This document shows positions 43,635 to 53,826 of a DNA stretch of 64,000 bases, piece by piece. The DNA is from Bradyrhizobium diazoefficiens (GTDB taxonomy: Bacteria > Pseudomonadota > Alphaproteobacteria > Rhizobiales > Xanthobacteraceae). The notes beneath the pieces were generated by a model, which saw nothing but the letters and a program-made list of their open reading frames with translations, was not told where the DNA came from and did not search any database. Location of the stretch: NCBI RefSeq assembly GCF_018131015.1, contig NZ_JAFCJJ010000006.1:62001-126000 (forward strand), given 5' to 3'. Position 1 is the first letter of the stretch. Each line of letters begins with the position of its first letter. The position numbers and the translations under genes were made by a program.

Positions 43635-45629
43635 TGAAGGCTCGACCACGGCGAGCTCGACGCCTTCCTGCACGATGTCGCCGACCTTGCACTTGATGGA
43701 TTTCAGGGTGCCGGCATAGGGCGCGCGCAGCGTTTGCTCCATCTTCATCACTTCCAGGGTGAGGATCGGCGCGCCCTTCTCGAGCTTGGCGCCCTCCTCC
43801 GCCAGCACGGCAACGACCGTGCCCGGCAAGGGCGCGGCGATCTTGTCCTCGCCGCTCTGCTCCTCGCTCTCGCCGCCGAACGGATCGACCCAGTGCAGGT
43901 CGAACCGCCCGTTGCGCGTGCGCAAGTAAAGCTCATGGCCGGTGATGACGGCCGCGACGGATGTCTTGACGCCATCGAGCGTCAGGTCAAAGCCACCGTC
44001 CTTCGGCGCAATCGCGAAAGCCAGCTCGCGCTCACCGATCACCAGCGTCGACGGCCCGCTGCCGTAGTTCAGCGTGATCCTCTGCTCCGCCCCGTGTCCG
44101 ACGCGGAACGAAAAGCTGCGCTGGCGGCGGCCGACCGGCATCCAGCCAAAGGTCTGCCAGGGGGAATTCGCCTCTGCCTGCGCGGCCCGCAGCTCGTCAT
44201 TGACGATCGCCGCGACCGCGGCGCACAGTTCCAGCTCCCCCGGCGCTGCCCCGGCCTGAGTCAGCACCGCAAGCTCGCGCTCGATGAAGCCGGTATCGAT
44301 CGCATTCGCCCGCACCTTTGGATGCGTCATCAGCGCCGACAGGAACGGGATGTTGGTGACGATGCCGCGAACGTCGGACTCCTCCAGCCCGCGGTTCAGC
44401 CGCTCGATCGCGACGTCCCGCGTCGGCGCCCATGCGATCATTTTGGCGAGCATCGCGTCGTAGTAAGGCGAAACGGCATCGCCCTCGCGATAGCCGGCGT
44501 CGATGCGCAGGCCACCCGTCTCCGCCGGCAGCCGCCAGGTCGAGATTTTTCCGACCGACGGCATGAAGTTCCTGGTCGGGTTTTCCGCGTAGACGCGCGC
44601 CTCGACGGCGTGGCCGTTGAGCTTGATCTCGTCCTGCTTCATCGGCAGCGCCTCGCCGAAGGCGACGCGGAGCTGCCACTCGACGAGGTCGATCCCGGTG
44701 ATCAATTCGGTCACGGGATGCTCGACCTGCAGGCGCGTGTTCATCTCGATGAAGAACACGTCCTTGCCGTCGGACACGAACTCGATGGTGCCGGCACCGA
44801 CATAGTTCACCGCGCCGGCTGCCTTTCGCGCGGCGGCGCAGACCGTCTCGCGCTGGGTCGCATTCAGCGTCGGCGACGGTGCTTCCTCGATCACCTTCTG
44901 GTGCCGCCGCTGCAGCGTGCATTCCCGCTCGAACAGCGACAGCAGATTGCCGTGGCTGTCGCCGATGATCTGGACCTCGATATGCCGGGGATTGTCGACA
45001 TACTTTTCAATCAGCATGCGGTCGTCGCCGAACGCCGCCTTGGCCTCGCGCTTGGCGCTGACGATGGCGGGCCCGAGCTCGGCCGCCGAGCGCACGATGC
45101 GCATGCCGCGGCCGCCGCCGCCGGCGGAGGCCTTCACCAGAATCGGAAATCCGGCCTTCTCTGCCGCCTTCGCCAGTGTCGCGTCGTCCTGCGCATCGCC
45201 GTGATAACCGGGCACCAGCGGCACGCCGGCCTTCTCCATCAGCGCTTTCGAGCCGGATTTCGAGCCCATCGCGGTCATCATCTCCGCCGTCGGGCCGACG
45301 AAGACGAGGCCTGCGTCGTAACAAGCCTGCGCGAACTCGGCATTTTCCGACAGAAAGCCGTAGCCGGGATGCACGGCCTCGGCGCCGGTCTTGCGCGCCG
45401 CCTCGATCAGCCGCTCGACACTCAGATAGCTGTCGCGCGCGCGCGCCGGCCCGAGCAGCACGGCCTCGTCGGCGAGCGCGACATGCATCGCATCGCGGTC
45501 GGCTTCGGAATAGACCGCGACCGTACGCAGGCCCATGGCGCGCGCGGTGCGGATGACGCGGGCTGCGATCTCGCCGCGGTTGGCGATCAGGAGCGTGCGG
45601 AAACGCCGGTAGAGCTTTGTGCGGTCCAT
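43626..45629 (-). CDS. methylcrotonyl-CoA carboxylase, biotin-containing alpha subunit
   Basis: A 667-residue biotin carboxylase/biotin carrier protein. The N-terminal carboxylase starts FRTLLIANRGEIAARVIRTA and has the ATP loop KASAGGGGRGMR and EMNTRLQVEHPVTE. The C-terminal biotinyl domain has LEVMKMEQ with biotin on K629. It carboxylates 3-methylcrotonyl-CoA with the beta subunit encoded just upstream (4-bp gap). The internal ATG at 45629 is used because the longer frame overlaps the beta gene. Acetyl-, propionyl- and methylcrotonyl-specific types look alike; the neighbours decide the call. Confidence 0.9.
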   Translation of the reverse strand: MDRTKLYRRFRTLLIANRGEIAARVIRTARAMGLRTVAVYSEADRDAMHVALADEAVLLGPARARDSYLSVERLIEAARKTGAEAVHPGYGFLSENAEFAQACYDAGLVFVGPTAEMMTAMGSKSGSKALMEKAGVPLVPGYHGDAQDDATLAKAAEKAGFPILVKASAGGGGRGMRIVRSAAELGPAIVSAKREAKAAFGDDRMLIEKYVDNPRHIEVQIIGDSHGNLLSLFERECTLQRRHQKVIEEAPSPTLNATQRETVCAAARKAAGAVNYVGAGTIEFVSDGKDVFFIEMNTRLQVEHPVTELITGIDLVEWQLRVAFGEALPMKQDEIKLNGHAVEARVYAENPTRNFMPSVGKISTWRLPAETGGLRIDAGYREGDAVSPYYDAMLAKMIAWAPTRDVAIERLNRGLEESDVRGIVTNIPFLSALMTHPKVRANAIDTGFIERELAVLTQAGAAPGELELCAAVAAIVNDELRAAQAEANSPWQTFGWMPVGRRQRSFSFRVGHGAEQRITLNYGSGPSTLVIGERELAFAIAPKDGGFDLTLDGVKTSVAAVITGHELYLRTRNGRFDLHWVDPFGGESEEQSGEDKIAAPLPGTVVAVLAEEGAKLEKGAPILTLEVMKMEQTLRAPYAGTLKSIKCKVGDIVQEGVELAVVEPSGE

Positions 45630-45633
45630 CGCG

Positions 45634-47238
45634 TCACATCCTGAACAGGCCGAACTTGGTCGGCTCGATCGGCGCATTCGACGCCGCCGAGAGGCCGAGC
45701 CCGAGCACGAGGCGGGTGTCGGCCGGGTCGATCACGCCGTCGTCCCACAGCCGCGCGGTCGCATAGTACGGGTGCCCCTGGCTCTCATATTGCGCGCGGA
45801 TGGGCTCGCGGAACTTGTCTTCGTCCTCCTTCGACCAGCTGTCGCCCCGCGCCTCGATATTGTCGCGGCGAACCTGGCTCAGCACCATCGAGGCCTGCTC
45901 GCCGCCCATCACCGAGATGCGCGCGTTCGGCCACATCCAGAGGAAGCGCGGCCCGTAGGCGCGGCCGCACATTCCGTAATTGCCGGCGCCGTAGGAGCCG
46001 CCGATCACCACGGTGAACTTCGGCACCGAGGCGGTCGCAACCGCCGTGACGAGTTTTGCGCCGTCGCGCGCGATGCCGCCCGCCTCGTACTTCTTGCCCA
46101 CCATGAAACCGGTGATGTTCTGCAAGAACACCAGGGGAATGCCGCGCTGGCAGCACAGCTCGATGAAATGGGCGCCCTTCAGCGAGCTTTCGCTGAACAG
46201 GATACCGTTGTTGGCGATGATGCCGACCGGATAGCCCCAGATATGGGCGAAGCCGCACACCAGAGTCGTGCCGTAGAGCTTCTTGAACTCGTCGAACTCG
46301 GAGCCGTCGACGACGCGGGCGATGATGTCGCGCACATCGAACGGCTTTCGGCTGTCCACCGGCACCACGCCATAGATCTCCTCCGCGGCGAACAGCGGCT
46401 CGCGCGGCGGGTGCATGTTGAGGCTCGCCCGCGCCGACGGCTTCAGCGTGCCGACGATGCGGCGGGCAATGCCGATCGCATGGGCGTCGTTCTGGGCGTA
46501 GTGATCGGTCACGCCTGACTGCCGCGAATGCACGTCGGCTCCACCGAGTTCTTCCGCGCTGACGACCTCGCCGGTCGCGGCCTTCACCAGCGGCGGGCCG
46601 CCGAGGAAGATGGTACCCTGGTTGCGCACGATGATGCTCTCGTCCGACATCGCCGGCACATAGGCGCCTCCGGCCGTGCACGAGCCCATCACGATCGCGA
46701 TCTGCGGGATGCCAGCTGAGGACATCTGCGCCTGGTTGTAGAAGATGCGGCCGAAATGGCGCTCGTCCGGAAAGATCTCGTCCTGCAGCGGCAGGAAGGC
46801 GCCGCCGGAATCGACCATGTAGACGCAGGGCAGATTGTTCTGCCGTGCGATGTCCTGGGCGCGCAGATGCTTCTTCACGGTGATCGGATAGTAGGTGCCG
46901 CCCTTGATGGTGGCGTCGTTGGCGACAACAACGCATTCGCGGCCCGCGACCCGCCCCACCCCGGTGACGATGCTCGCCGAATGCACGTCGCCGCCATAGA
47001 GGCCATAGGCCGCGAGCGGCGACAATTCCAGGAACGAGGTGCCGGGGTCGACCAGCAGGTCGACGCGCTCGCGCGCCAGCATCTTGCCGCGCGCAGTGTG
47101 GCGGTTGCGCGAGGCCTCGCCGCCGCCGCCGGCGACCTGGCTCAGCTTTTCACGCAAGTCCGCGACGAGGGAGCGCATGGCTTCGGCGTTGCGCCCGAAA
47201 TCCTGGGAAGATGGATCGATGCTGGAATGGAGCGGCAT
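45634..47238 (-). CDS. methylcrotonyl-CoA carboxylase, carboxyltransferase beta subunit
   Basis: A 534-residue carboxyltransferase of the crotonase-superfamily. Oxyanion-hole and CoA-binding pieces are visible: [52 protein letters not shown] and [20 protein letters not shown]. The SGGAFLPLQ and NITGFMVG wording is typical of methylcrotonyl-CoA rather than propionyl-CoA carboxylases. MPLHSS at 47238 is the likely start. It lies between isovaleryl-CoA dehydrogenase and the alpha subunit in one transcript. Confidence 0.92.
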   Translation of the reverse strand: MPLHSSIDPSSQDFGRNAEAMRSLVADLREKLSQVAGGGGEASRNRHTARGKMLARERVDLLVDPGTSFLELSPLAAYGLYGGDVHSASIVTGVGRVAGRECVVVANDATIKGGTYYPITVKKHLRAQDIARQNNLPCVYMVDSGGAFLPLQDEIFPDERHFGRIFYNQAQMSSAGIPQIAIVMGSCTAGGAYVPAMSDESIIVRNQGTIFLGGPPLVKAATGEVVSAEELGGADVHSRQSGVTDHYAQNDAHAIGIARRIVGTLKPSARASLNMHPPREPLFAAEEIYGVVPVDSRKPFDVRDIIARVVDGSEFDEFKKLYGTTLVCGFAHIWGYPVGIIANNGILFSESSLKGAHFIELCCQRGIPLVFLQNITGFMVGKKYEAGGIARDGAKLVTAVATASVPKFTVVIGGSYGAGNYGMCGRAYGPRFLWMWPNARISVMGGEQASMVLSQVRRDNIEARGDSWSKEDEDKFREPIRAQYESQGHPYYATARLWDDGVIDPADTRLVLGLGLSAASNAPIEPTKFGLFRM

Positions 47239-47311
47239 GGGGTCCCGCGGGTCTGGTGGCGTGGTGAGAAGCCGCGACACTGTCGCGGCCGTTCCGATCG
47301 TGTCGAGGATT

Positions 47312-48484
47312 TTAGGCGGTTTCCGCCATCAGCTCGCGGCCGATCAGCATGCGGCGGACCTCCGAGGTGCCGGCGCCGATCTCGTAGAGCTTTGCATCGC
47401 GCCACAGACGGCCGACCGGAAATTCGGATGTGTAGCCGACGCCACCGAGCGCCTGGATCGCCTCGCCGGCCATCCAGGTCGCCTTCTCCGCCGAATAGAG
47501 GATCGCGGCCGCCGCGTCCTTGCGTAAGCTGCGCGCATGGTTGGCGCGGTCGCAGGCCTTTCCGACCGCATAGACATAGGCGCGCGTGGCCTGCCAGGTC
47601 GAATACATGTCGGCGAGCTTGCCCTGCATGAGCTGGAAATCGCCGATCGGCTGGCCGAACTGTTTGCGCTCGTGCATGTAGGGCACCACCGCGTCCATGC
47701 AGGCCGCCATGATGCCGAGCGGGCCGCCGGACAGCACCGCGCGCTCGTAATCGAGGCCGGACATCAGCACCTTGACGCCCTCGCCGATGCCGCCGAGCAC
47801 GTTCTCCGCGGGCACCTCGCACTCGTCGAAGAACAGCGGATAGGTGTTGGAGCCGCGCATGCCGAGCTTGTCGAGATGCTGGCCGTGGGTGAAGCCTTTA
47901 AATCCCTTCTCGATGAGGAAGGCGGTCATGCCGCGCGGGCCGGCCTCCGGATCGGTCTTGGCGTAGACGACCAGCACGTCGGCGTCGCCGCCATTGGTGA
48001 TCCACATCTTCGAGCCGTTGAGCACGTAGCGGTCGCCGCGCTTGTCGGCGCGCAGCTTCATCGACACGACGTCGGAGCCGGCGCCGGGCTCGCTCATCGC
48101 GAGCGCGCCGACATAGTCGCCGGAGATCAGTTTCGGCAGATAGCGCTCGCGTTGCGCATCGGTGCCGTTGCGGCGAATCTGGTTGACGCAGAGGTTGGAG
48201 TGCGCGCCGTAGGACAGCCCGACGGCGGCCGAGCCGCGCGAAATCTCCTCCATGGCGACGATGTGGGCGAGATAGCCCATGTTCGAGCCGCCATATTGCT
48301 CCGGCGCGGTCATGCCGAGCAGGCCAAGGTCGCCAAAACGCTTCCAGAGGTCGGCCGGAAACAGGTTTGCCTTTTCGACCTCGGCGGCGCGGGGCGCCAC
48401 CTCCGCCTCCACGAAGGCGCGCACGGTGTCGCGCAGCATGCCGATGTCTTCGCCCAGATCGAAGTCGATGCTCGGGATGTTCAC
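47312..48484 (-). CDS. isovaleryl-CoA dehydrogenase
   Basis: A 390-residue FAD-dependent acyl-CoA dehydrogenase that oxidises isovaleryl-CoA to 3-methylcrotonyl-CoA, passing electrons to ETF. The catalytic glutamate is at the isovaleryl-specific position, E247 in GLDYERAVL. Family signatures [16 protein letters not shown] and [16 protein letters not shown] are present, with the C-terminal [20 protein letters not shown]. It is the first gene of the leucine cluster and divergent from an AraC regulator. Confidence 0.93.
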   Translation of the reverse strand: MNIPSIDFDLGEDIGMLRDTVRAFVEAEVAPRAAEVEKANLFPADLWKRFGDLGLLGMTAPEQYGGSNMGYLAHIVAMEEISRGSAAVGLSYGAHSNLCVNQIRRNGTDAQRERYLPKLISGDYVGALAMSEPGAGSDVVSMKLRADKRGDRYVLNGSKMWITNGGDADVLVVYAKTDPEAGPRGMTAFLIEKGFKGFTHGQHLDKLGMRGSNTYPLFFDECEVPAENVLGGIGEGVKVLMSGLDYERAVLSGGPLGIMAACMDAVVPYMHERKQFGQPIGDFQLMQGKLADMYSTWQATRAYVYAVGKACDRANHARSLRKDAAAAILYSAEKATWMAGEAIQALGGVGYTSEFPVGRLWRDAKLYEIGAGTSEVRRMLIGRELMAETA

Positions 48485-48611
48485 GGCGATTCCTCCAAGG
48501 ATCCTGCAAGTTTCTTGTCGACCCCGAACCTACCCCCGCCCGGGTGCCGCGGCGGTCGAAAAGGTTGCATTTTCCGCCAAGTTTGGCGAGGATTTTCCAA
48601 AAGGACTTTCG

Positions 48612-49640
48612 ATGCCTTTTCAAGCCGCGACCGCGACGCCCCGCCGCGCCATGACCCCCGCCGCCTTTGTCCGCGGCGTGGTCGCGGCCTATGCCCGCTA
48701 CGGGCGGGATCCGGCCGAGGCGCTCGGCAGGGGCCAGGTCGCGCCGGACCTCGTCCGGTCAGCAGACGGCCGGGTGACCGCGGCCCAGTTCGAAGCGCTG
48801 GCCGGCCATGCGATGCGCGAGCTCGACGACGAGGCGCTCGGCTGGTTTTCACGCCGGCTTCCCTGGGGCACCTACGGGATGCTGTGCCGCGCCTCGATCA
48901 CCGCACCGACACTCGAAGTCGCGCTGAAACGCTGGTGCCGGCATCACCGATTATTGACCGACGACGTGGTGTTCGAGCTCTCGCTCAACGCGGACACCGC
49001 GACCATTTCCATCCGCGAGCAGCGCAACCTCGGATCTCTCCGGGAATTCTGCCTGGTCACCCTGCTCCGCTATGTCCTCGGCTTCTCCTGCTGGGCGGTC
49101 GATTCCGCGATCGCGCTCAACGCGGCGGAATTTCCCTATCCCGAGCCCGGCCATGTCTCGGTCTATCCGACCATCTTCTGCCGGAGCATTCGCTTCGATG
49201 CCGACGCCGCACGCATTGTCTTCGACAGGCATTATCTCTCGCTGCCCCTGACCCGCAGCGCGGCCGATCTCGACACCATGCTGAAGGGCGCACTGCGCCT
49301 GACCGTGCTGCCCTATCGGCGCGACCGCCTGCTTGTCGAGCGGGTCCGGCGCGTGCTGCGCGAGGCGCGCGGGCGCATTCTCGGCGCCGAGGACGTCGCA
49401 AGCGAGCTGGCGCTCTCCACCCGCACCATGCACCGCCGCCTGCGCGAGGAAGCAACCTCGCTGCGCGATCTCAAGGAGGAAGCAAAACGCGAACTCGCCA
49501 AGCAGGAATTGATGCGCGGCCGGGTGCCGATCAAGCGGATCGCGGAGATCGCCGGCTTTCGGAACGAGAAGAGCTTTTCCCGCGCCTTTCGCACATGGAC
49601 GGGCGCCAGCCCGCGCGAGTTTCGCGGCCGCTATCGCTGA
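48612..49640 (+). CDS. AraC family transcriptional regulator (likely controls leucine catabolism)
   Basis: A 342-residue regulator. The N-terminal ligand domain is of the arabinose-binding-like type found in OruR/ArgR-like AraC proteins (FSRRLPWGTYGMLCRA). The C-terminal double helix-turn-helix carries AEDVASELALSTRTMHRRLR, and IAEIAGFRNEKSFSRAFRTW then GASPREFR. It is transcribed away from isovaleryl-CoA dehydrogenase across 127 bp, so it is the natural candidate regulator of that operon; isovaleryl-CoA or another intermediate may be the effector (inference). ATG 48612 is the first start outside the divergent gene's coding region. Confidence 0.87.
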   Translation: MPFQAATATPRRAMTPAAFVRGVVAAYARYGRDPAEALGRGQVAPDLVRSADGRVTAAQFEALAGHAMRELDDEALGWFSRRLPWGTYGMLCRASITAPTLEVALKRWCRHHRLLTDDVVFELSLNADTATISIREQRNLGSLREFCLVTLLRYVLGFSCWAVDSAIALNAAEFPYPEPGHVSVYPTIFCRSIRFDADAARIVFDRHYLSLPLTRSAADLDTMLKGALRLTVLPYRRDRLLVERVRRVLREARGRILGAEDVASELALSTRTMHRRLREEATSLRDLKEEAKRELAKQELMRGRVPIKRIAEIAGFRNEKSFSRAFRTWTGASPREFRGRYR

Positions 49641-49736
49641 CGCGCAACAGCGTATGTCGCCTGGCTGTCATGGATTGACGGCCCCCGATATCGACTTCGG
49701 AGGCCGCAGTTCGGAAACCGGTCCCGGGCTCAGGCT

Positions 49737-50039
49737 TTAGTTCGAGTTGGTCTGGCCGCCCGGGCGCAGCTTGGTGCGCGGGTGTGCCTGCTTCGGCTGG
49801 AACGCGAGAGCGTCGTTGGTGCTCTTCGCCCCGCCGCCAGCCTGCGAGCACGAGCCGCCGATGCCGCCAGCCGCAGCCCGGCAGGCTTCCATCGTCGGAT
49901 AGCCGCAGCCGTGAGCGGCCTGGGCGCCGTTGGTGATGCAGTAGTCTTCTGCCTGGGCGGCAGGGGCGGTCATCATCAGAAACGCAGATGCAAACAGCGT
50001 CGCGGCGGACGCGACGAACGTCTTCGAGGTCGAGGTCAT
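49737..50039 (-). CDS. DUF3551 family exported protein
   Basis: A 100-residue protein with a signal peptide ending TAPAAQA. The mature N-terminus EDYCITNGAQAAHGCGYPTMEACRAAAGGIGGSC matches DUF3551, a small Cys-rich exported family abundant in Bradyrhizobium. Four cysteines probably form two disulfides. AGGAAAAG before the ATG at 50039 supports the start. The function is unknown. Confidence 0.85.
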   Translation of the reverse strand: MTSTSKTFVASAATLFASAFLMMTAPAAQAEDYCITNGAQAAHGCGYPTMEACRAAAGGIGGSCSQAGGGAKSTNDALAFQPKQAHPRTKLRPGGQTNSN

Positions 50040-50204
50040 GTGTCTTTTCCTGCTTGGGGGTCCCACAAAAGAGTCCCTCCTCGCGCAGCGCACGCTGAGG
50101 GTTGCACCGCGGATCTATGCGCGCGGCAACGCCCCGCAATTGCAGCTCTGCGCATTGCAGAGCTGCTGAAATCACGTTACACAATTCAGTGAGTTACTAA
50201 GCTT

Positions 50205-50690
50205 TTATGACGCCGCCGTCAGGTCCTGCACGGGCAGCGGCGCGTCCTTGGCCACGCCCAGCACCGGGAAGCTGCGCACGTTCCTGACGTTCGGCATCGC
50301 GGCGAAATGCAGGAGCTGCTGGCGCATGCTCTCGACGCTCGGCGCCACGCATTTCAGGAGATAGTCGGTATCGCCCGAAATCCGCCAGCACTGCTGGATG
50401 CGCGGGATCGCCGCGATCGAGCTCTCGAACGCCGCGAGCACCGGCTGGGCCTGGCTGCCGAGCTGGACCGCGACGAACGACACTACCTCAAAGCCGACCA
50501 GCCGCTCGTCGATGACGGCGCGGACCGCCCGGATCACGCCGCGGCCAAACAGCGATTTCAGCCGCCGCAGGCAATTTGGCGCGGAGACGCCGACGCGGAC
50601 CGCCAGCTCATTGTTGCGCACCCGCCCGTCCGCCTGCAGCTCGGACAGGATCTTCAGATCGATGCCGTCGAGCTGGTCACGCCTCGCCAT
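50205..50690 (-). CDS. Lrp/AsnC family transcriptional regulator
   Basis: A 161-residue regulator. The N-terminal winged helix is LDGIDLKILSELQADGRV with NELAVRVGVSAPNCLRRLKS, and the C-terminal RAM ligand domain includes CWRISGDTDYLLKCVAPSVE. GAGGTGGGG just before the ATG at 50690 decides the start; the open frame runs further but without codon sense. Such proteins usually respond to amino acids. The target genes are unknown. Confidence 0.9.
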   Translation of the reverse strand: MARRDQLDGIDLKILSELQADGRVRNNELAVRVGVSAPNCLRRLKSLFGRGVIRAVRAVIDERLVGFEVVSFVAVQLGSQAQPVLAAFESSIAAIPRIQQCWRISGDTDYLLKCVAPSVESMRQQLLHFAAMPNVRNVRSFPVLGVAKDAPLPVQDLTAAS

Positions 50691-50857
50691 ACCCCACCTC
50701 GCGTGGTGATGCGGGGCAGCGAAGCATGCGGCGGAATTGGCGCCAAGGACTTTCGAGGACGGCCGATAGATCTGTTCGCGGGGCGTAGACGCGGGGCGGA
50801 GGCTTACACAGGATATGGCGCCGGCCGTCGCGCTTCGAAACACGCCCGCAAAGATGG

Positions 50858-51088
50858 CTAGGCGCGGCTGGCTTCGCGGGATTCAACGCGCTTTCGGAAT
50901 ACAATGATTCCATCCGCAAAGCTGGCGGCACAGTTATGGCCCCTTGCGAAATTGCGCAAACGTCCAACGGCTGCATCATTCTCGCCAAACAGGCGTTCGT
51001 AATCGTCTCGCTGCAGGTTGTGAATGGCGCCCGCCTGAAGGCCACTCAGCGTCGCCTCAAGCTCCGGCAGTGTGAAGTTGCGCCGCAT
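50858..51088 (-). CDS. small hypothetical protein (76 aa)
   Basis: A 76-residue protein with mixed composition and no signal or membrane segment: RNFTLPELEATLSGLQAG, DDYERLFGENDAAVGRLRNF, and a final basic stretch. It contains one Cys (GHNCAASF). No family is recognised. It lies alone between the Lrp regulator and the complex I subunit gene, on the same strand as both. Confidence 0.55.
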   Translation of the reverse strand: MRRNFTLPELEATLSGLQAGAIHNLQRDDYERLFGENDAAVGRLRNFARGHNCAASFADGIIVFRKRVESREASRA

Positions 51089-51189
51089 CTTCGATCCTTC
51101 CCTGAAATGCAGCTCTTATACGCCCAATCTAGCGCTTCTGAGTTGATGCAGGTCAAGCGGACCGGGTCCTCACCGGCTTGGTCAGGTCC

Positions 51190-51495
51190 TCAATGCGTCC
51201 AGGGCTCGCCGCGGCGGAAGGAGAAATTGTCGGCGTAGGCGACAGGACGGCGGATCGAATCCTGGGGCTCGATCACCTGGTAGGCGATGCCCTTGCGCTC
51301 GCAATAGGCAACCGCCTCCTCCCGGCTCTGGAAGCGCAGCGTGATCTGCTGCTTCATGTCGCCGGACGAGGTCCAGCCCATCAGCGGCTCGACCGCGCGC
51401 GGCTGCTCCGGCTCGTAGTCGAGCTGCCATAGCTTGGTCTTGGACCGGCCGGATTGCATCGCGTTCTTGGCGGGCTTGAAAATGCGTGCGGTCAT
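51190..51495 (-). CDS. NDUFS4-like ETC complex I subunit
   Basis: A 101-residue protein of the NADH dehydrogenase Fe-S protein 4 family, the 18-kDa accessory subunit kept in alphaproteobacterial complex I. Recognisable pieces are ARIFKPAKNAMQSGRSKTKLW, PLMGWTSSGDMKQQITLRF, and EEAVAYCERKGIAYQVIEPQ with the final YADNFSFRRGEPWTH. It is a single gene away from the nuo operon, as is usual. It is on the cytoplasmic arm of complex I. Confidence 0.92.
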   Translation of the reverse strand: MTARIFKPAKNAMQSGRSKTKLWQLDYEPEQPRAVEPLMGWTSSGDMKQQITLRFQSREEAVAYCERKGIAYQVIEPQDSIRRPVAYADNFSFRRGEPWTH

Positions 51496-51748
51496 TGGCG
51501 GTCCGGCCTCTTCGTCTTTTCGGTCGATTTCGATGCGTCACGGTGGCAGTTGGTCGAAACCGCGGGCATAGTATAGAGACACCTTCAGGAAACTGATCGG
51601 TGATTCCGGCCCCCGGCCTGTCACTGACGGGTATAGTCATTATGCTGCACTGTGACAATTGCGTACCCGCCCTCCGTACTGCCCTTCCGCCCGGCGGCAC
51701 TGCCTGGCCGCTGCCCGCCTGTCCGTCCCCTTGGAAAGCTTCCCCCGC

Positions 51749-52927
51749 ATGGCCTTCCTGAACGTCAGCGCCACACTCCCCGAAAAAGGTCGTGATCTCA
51801 GGCTCGACCTGTTTCGCGGTGTCGCGAACTGGGCGATCTTCCTCGACCACATCCCCGACAACGTCGTGAACTGGATCACGACCCGCAATTACGGCTTTTC
51901 CGACGCGGCCGACCTGTTCGTCTTCATCTCCGGCTACACCGCCTCCTTCGTCTATGCGCGCATGATGCTGGAGCGCGGCTTCATCGTCGGCGCCACCCGC
52001 CTCACCAAGCGGGTCTGGCAGCTCTACGTCGCCCACATCATCCTGTTCGTGATCTACATCGCCTCGATCAGCTATCTGGCGCTGCGCTTCGGCGATTCCG
52101 AGATGATCAACGAGTTCAACGTCGCCGGCCTCGTCGACAACGCCACCGAGACGCTGCGCCAGGGCCTGTTCCTGCGTTTCAAGCCGCTCAATCTCGACGT
52201 GCTGCCGCTCTACATCGTGCTGATGGGCCTGTTTCCGCCGGTGCTGTGGTTCATGCTGCGCAAGCCGGACCTGACGATGGCGCTCTCCATCGTGCTGTGG
52301 CTCGCCGCCCGCCAGTTCGGCTGGAACCTGACCGCCTACCCGGCCGGCCAGTGGTACTTCAATCCCTACTGCTGGCAGGTGCTGTTCGTGTTCGGCGCCT
52401 GGTGCGCGATGGGCGGTGCAAAGCGCTCCGGCGCGCTGATCAACTCGAACATCACGCTCTACGCCTGCATCGGCTACCTGTTGTTCGCGCTGGTGATGAC
52501 CATGGCCGGCCGCTTCCCGACCCTCGGCGGCATGTTCCCGCACTGGCTGTATTCGGCCTTCAACCCGAACGACAAGACCTATCTCGCGCCCTACCGCTTC
52601 ATCCATTTCGTCGTGATCGTGATCCTGGTGATCCGCTTCGTGCCGAAGGATTGGCCGGGGCTGGAGTGGAAGGTGTTCGATCCCCTGATCGTGTGCGGTC
52701 AGCAGTCGCTGGCGGTGTTCTGCGTTGGCGTGTTCCTGTCCTTCGTCGGCCATTTCGAGTTGTCGATGAGCTCGGGCTCGCTGCTCGCGCAGATCTTCGT
52801 CAGCATCGCGGGTATCGCGATCATGACGACGGTGGCCTACTACATCTCCTGGTCGAAAAAGCAGGACAAGCCGCCGAAGCCCCCGTCAGCGAAGCCTGCG
52901 GCGGAAGCGGCGGCGAAGGCCGCCTGA
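51749..52927 (+). CDS. opgC: OpgC membrane protein (glucan succinyltransferase)
   Basis: A 392-residue inner-membrane protein with about ten helices. It starts KGRDLRLDLFRGVANWAIFLDHIPDNVVNW, the OpgC hallmark, then GFSDAADLFVFISGYTASFV. In Bradyrhizobium-type bacteria OpgC decorates periplasmic glucans (osmoregulated or cyclic beta-glucans) with succinyl groups. The C-terminus is a K/P/A-rich cytoplasmic tail. ATG 51749 gives the conserved N-terminus; the 30 codons before it are not protein-like. Confidence 0.88.
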   Translation: MAFLNVSATLPEKGRDLRLDLFRGVANWAIFLDHIPDNVVNWITTRNYGFSDAADLFVFISGYTASFVYARMMLERGFIVGATRLTKRVWQLYVAHIILFVIYIASISYLALRFGDSEMINEFNVAGLVDNATETLRQGLFLRFKPLNLDVLPLYIVLMGLFPPVLWFMLRKPDLTMALSIVLWLAARQFGWNLTAYPAGQWYFNPYCWQVLFVFGAWCAMGGAKRSGALINSNITLYACIGYLLFALVMTMAGRFPTLGGMFPHWLYSAFNPNDKTYLAPYRFIHFVVIVILVIRFVPKDWPGLEWKVFDPLIVCGQQSLAVFCVGVFLSFVGHFELSMSSGSLLAQIFVSIAGIAIMTTVAYYISWSKKQDKPPKPPSAKPAAEAAAKAA

Positions 52928-53648
52928 GTTGATCGCAAGGCGGCCTCACACCGCCGCCTCGCCGTCGCAAGCAGCAAATCCGATGCGATGCCGAGCGCGG
53001 TCACGGCGCGCGTTAACCTCATCCGTCAACCTTGCTTCCCGGTTGAAACGCTTGCCGGTTTTTCCTAGGATAAGCGGGTCATTTGCAATGAGCGTACCGG
53101 TTGCAAACACTTGGATTTTCGAATCTGGATTGAATTCTCGAAAATACTTACTTCTCGGGTAGACGACGATGATGAATTTGCAATGTGCCTGCTTGCGCCT
53201 GGCGGTCGTTTCGCCGCCTCCGACTCCCGCCGCAACTTCTGTTGCCGACAAGATGCCGAAGGCTGCCAACGACAATTATCCGCTCTGGCCGCAGCTTCCG
53301 TTCCCGGCCGGCTGGTACGCCTCGAACTGACCCGTTCTTTGCACAACGCAACGCCGCGCAAGCGGAATATCCTCGCTTGGCGGCGTCCGTTAGGTATTGG
53401 GCGCTGAAATCCCCAACACTCTTATGTCTATCGCGACGTCCAAAGGTTCGATGCGGCGCGGCTCATCGTGCGTCCGCCCTGGTCCAACCCTTCGAAAAAC
53501 CGCGCAGAAGTCGCGCGCCGCAAAGCACGAAGCCACAGGTTTGCCGAGGGCCCGATCGTTTGCCGCGACAGGTCGCGCAATCGGCGTTTGCCGGGAGTTG
53601 CACGATCTTCTCGACTGGGCAGAAGGGAATCGAAACCGATTGCCGAAT
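52928..53648. other. gene-poor region left of the tRNA-Pro island
   Basis: About 720 bp without a gene I can support, with short overlapping frames on both strands and lower GC than opgC. Likely a decayed or noncoding stretch. A 17-bp motif at 53399-53415 recurs near 62.0-62.2 kb. A short + strand frame at 53170-53331 ends PLWPQLPFPAGWYASN and looks like a truncated remnant. Confidence 0.5.
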
Positions 53649-53664
53649 TTTGGTCGGGGCAGCT
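53649..53664. other. left attachment-like direct repeat (tRNA-Pro 3' end copy)
   Basis: TTTGGTCGGGGCAGCT, identical to 57388-57403 where it forms the 3' end of tRNA-Pro. Upstream bases (GAATT) also agree apart from one extra T. Confidence 0.7.
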
Positions 53665-53826
53665 CCGACCATACATACAAAGATTCGCTTATATCTCAAT
53701 TAGGTAAGTAACCGCTCACTCTCTTGGGTACAGATCTGGGTATGGACGGCACTCAAGTTGTGGTTATCGGGTAGAGACGACTTGCAGTGATGTGTACCCA
53801 AAAATGCATTCAACAATCGCTTTCGC

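Noticed and set aside
53170..53331. 53-residue plus-strand gene ending PLWPQLPFPAGWYASN
   Set aside because: No ribosome binding site, no conserved domain, and the region looks decayed; kept only as a possible remnant.
52928..53648. Integrase remnant for the tRNA-Pro island
   Set aside because: No tyrosine-recombinase R-H-R-Y pattern was seen on either strand.
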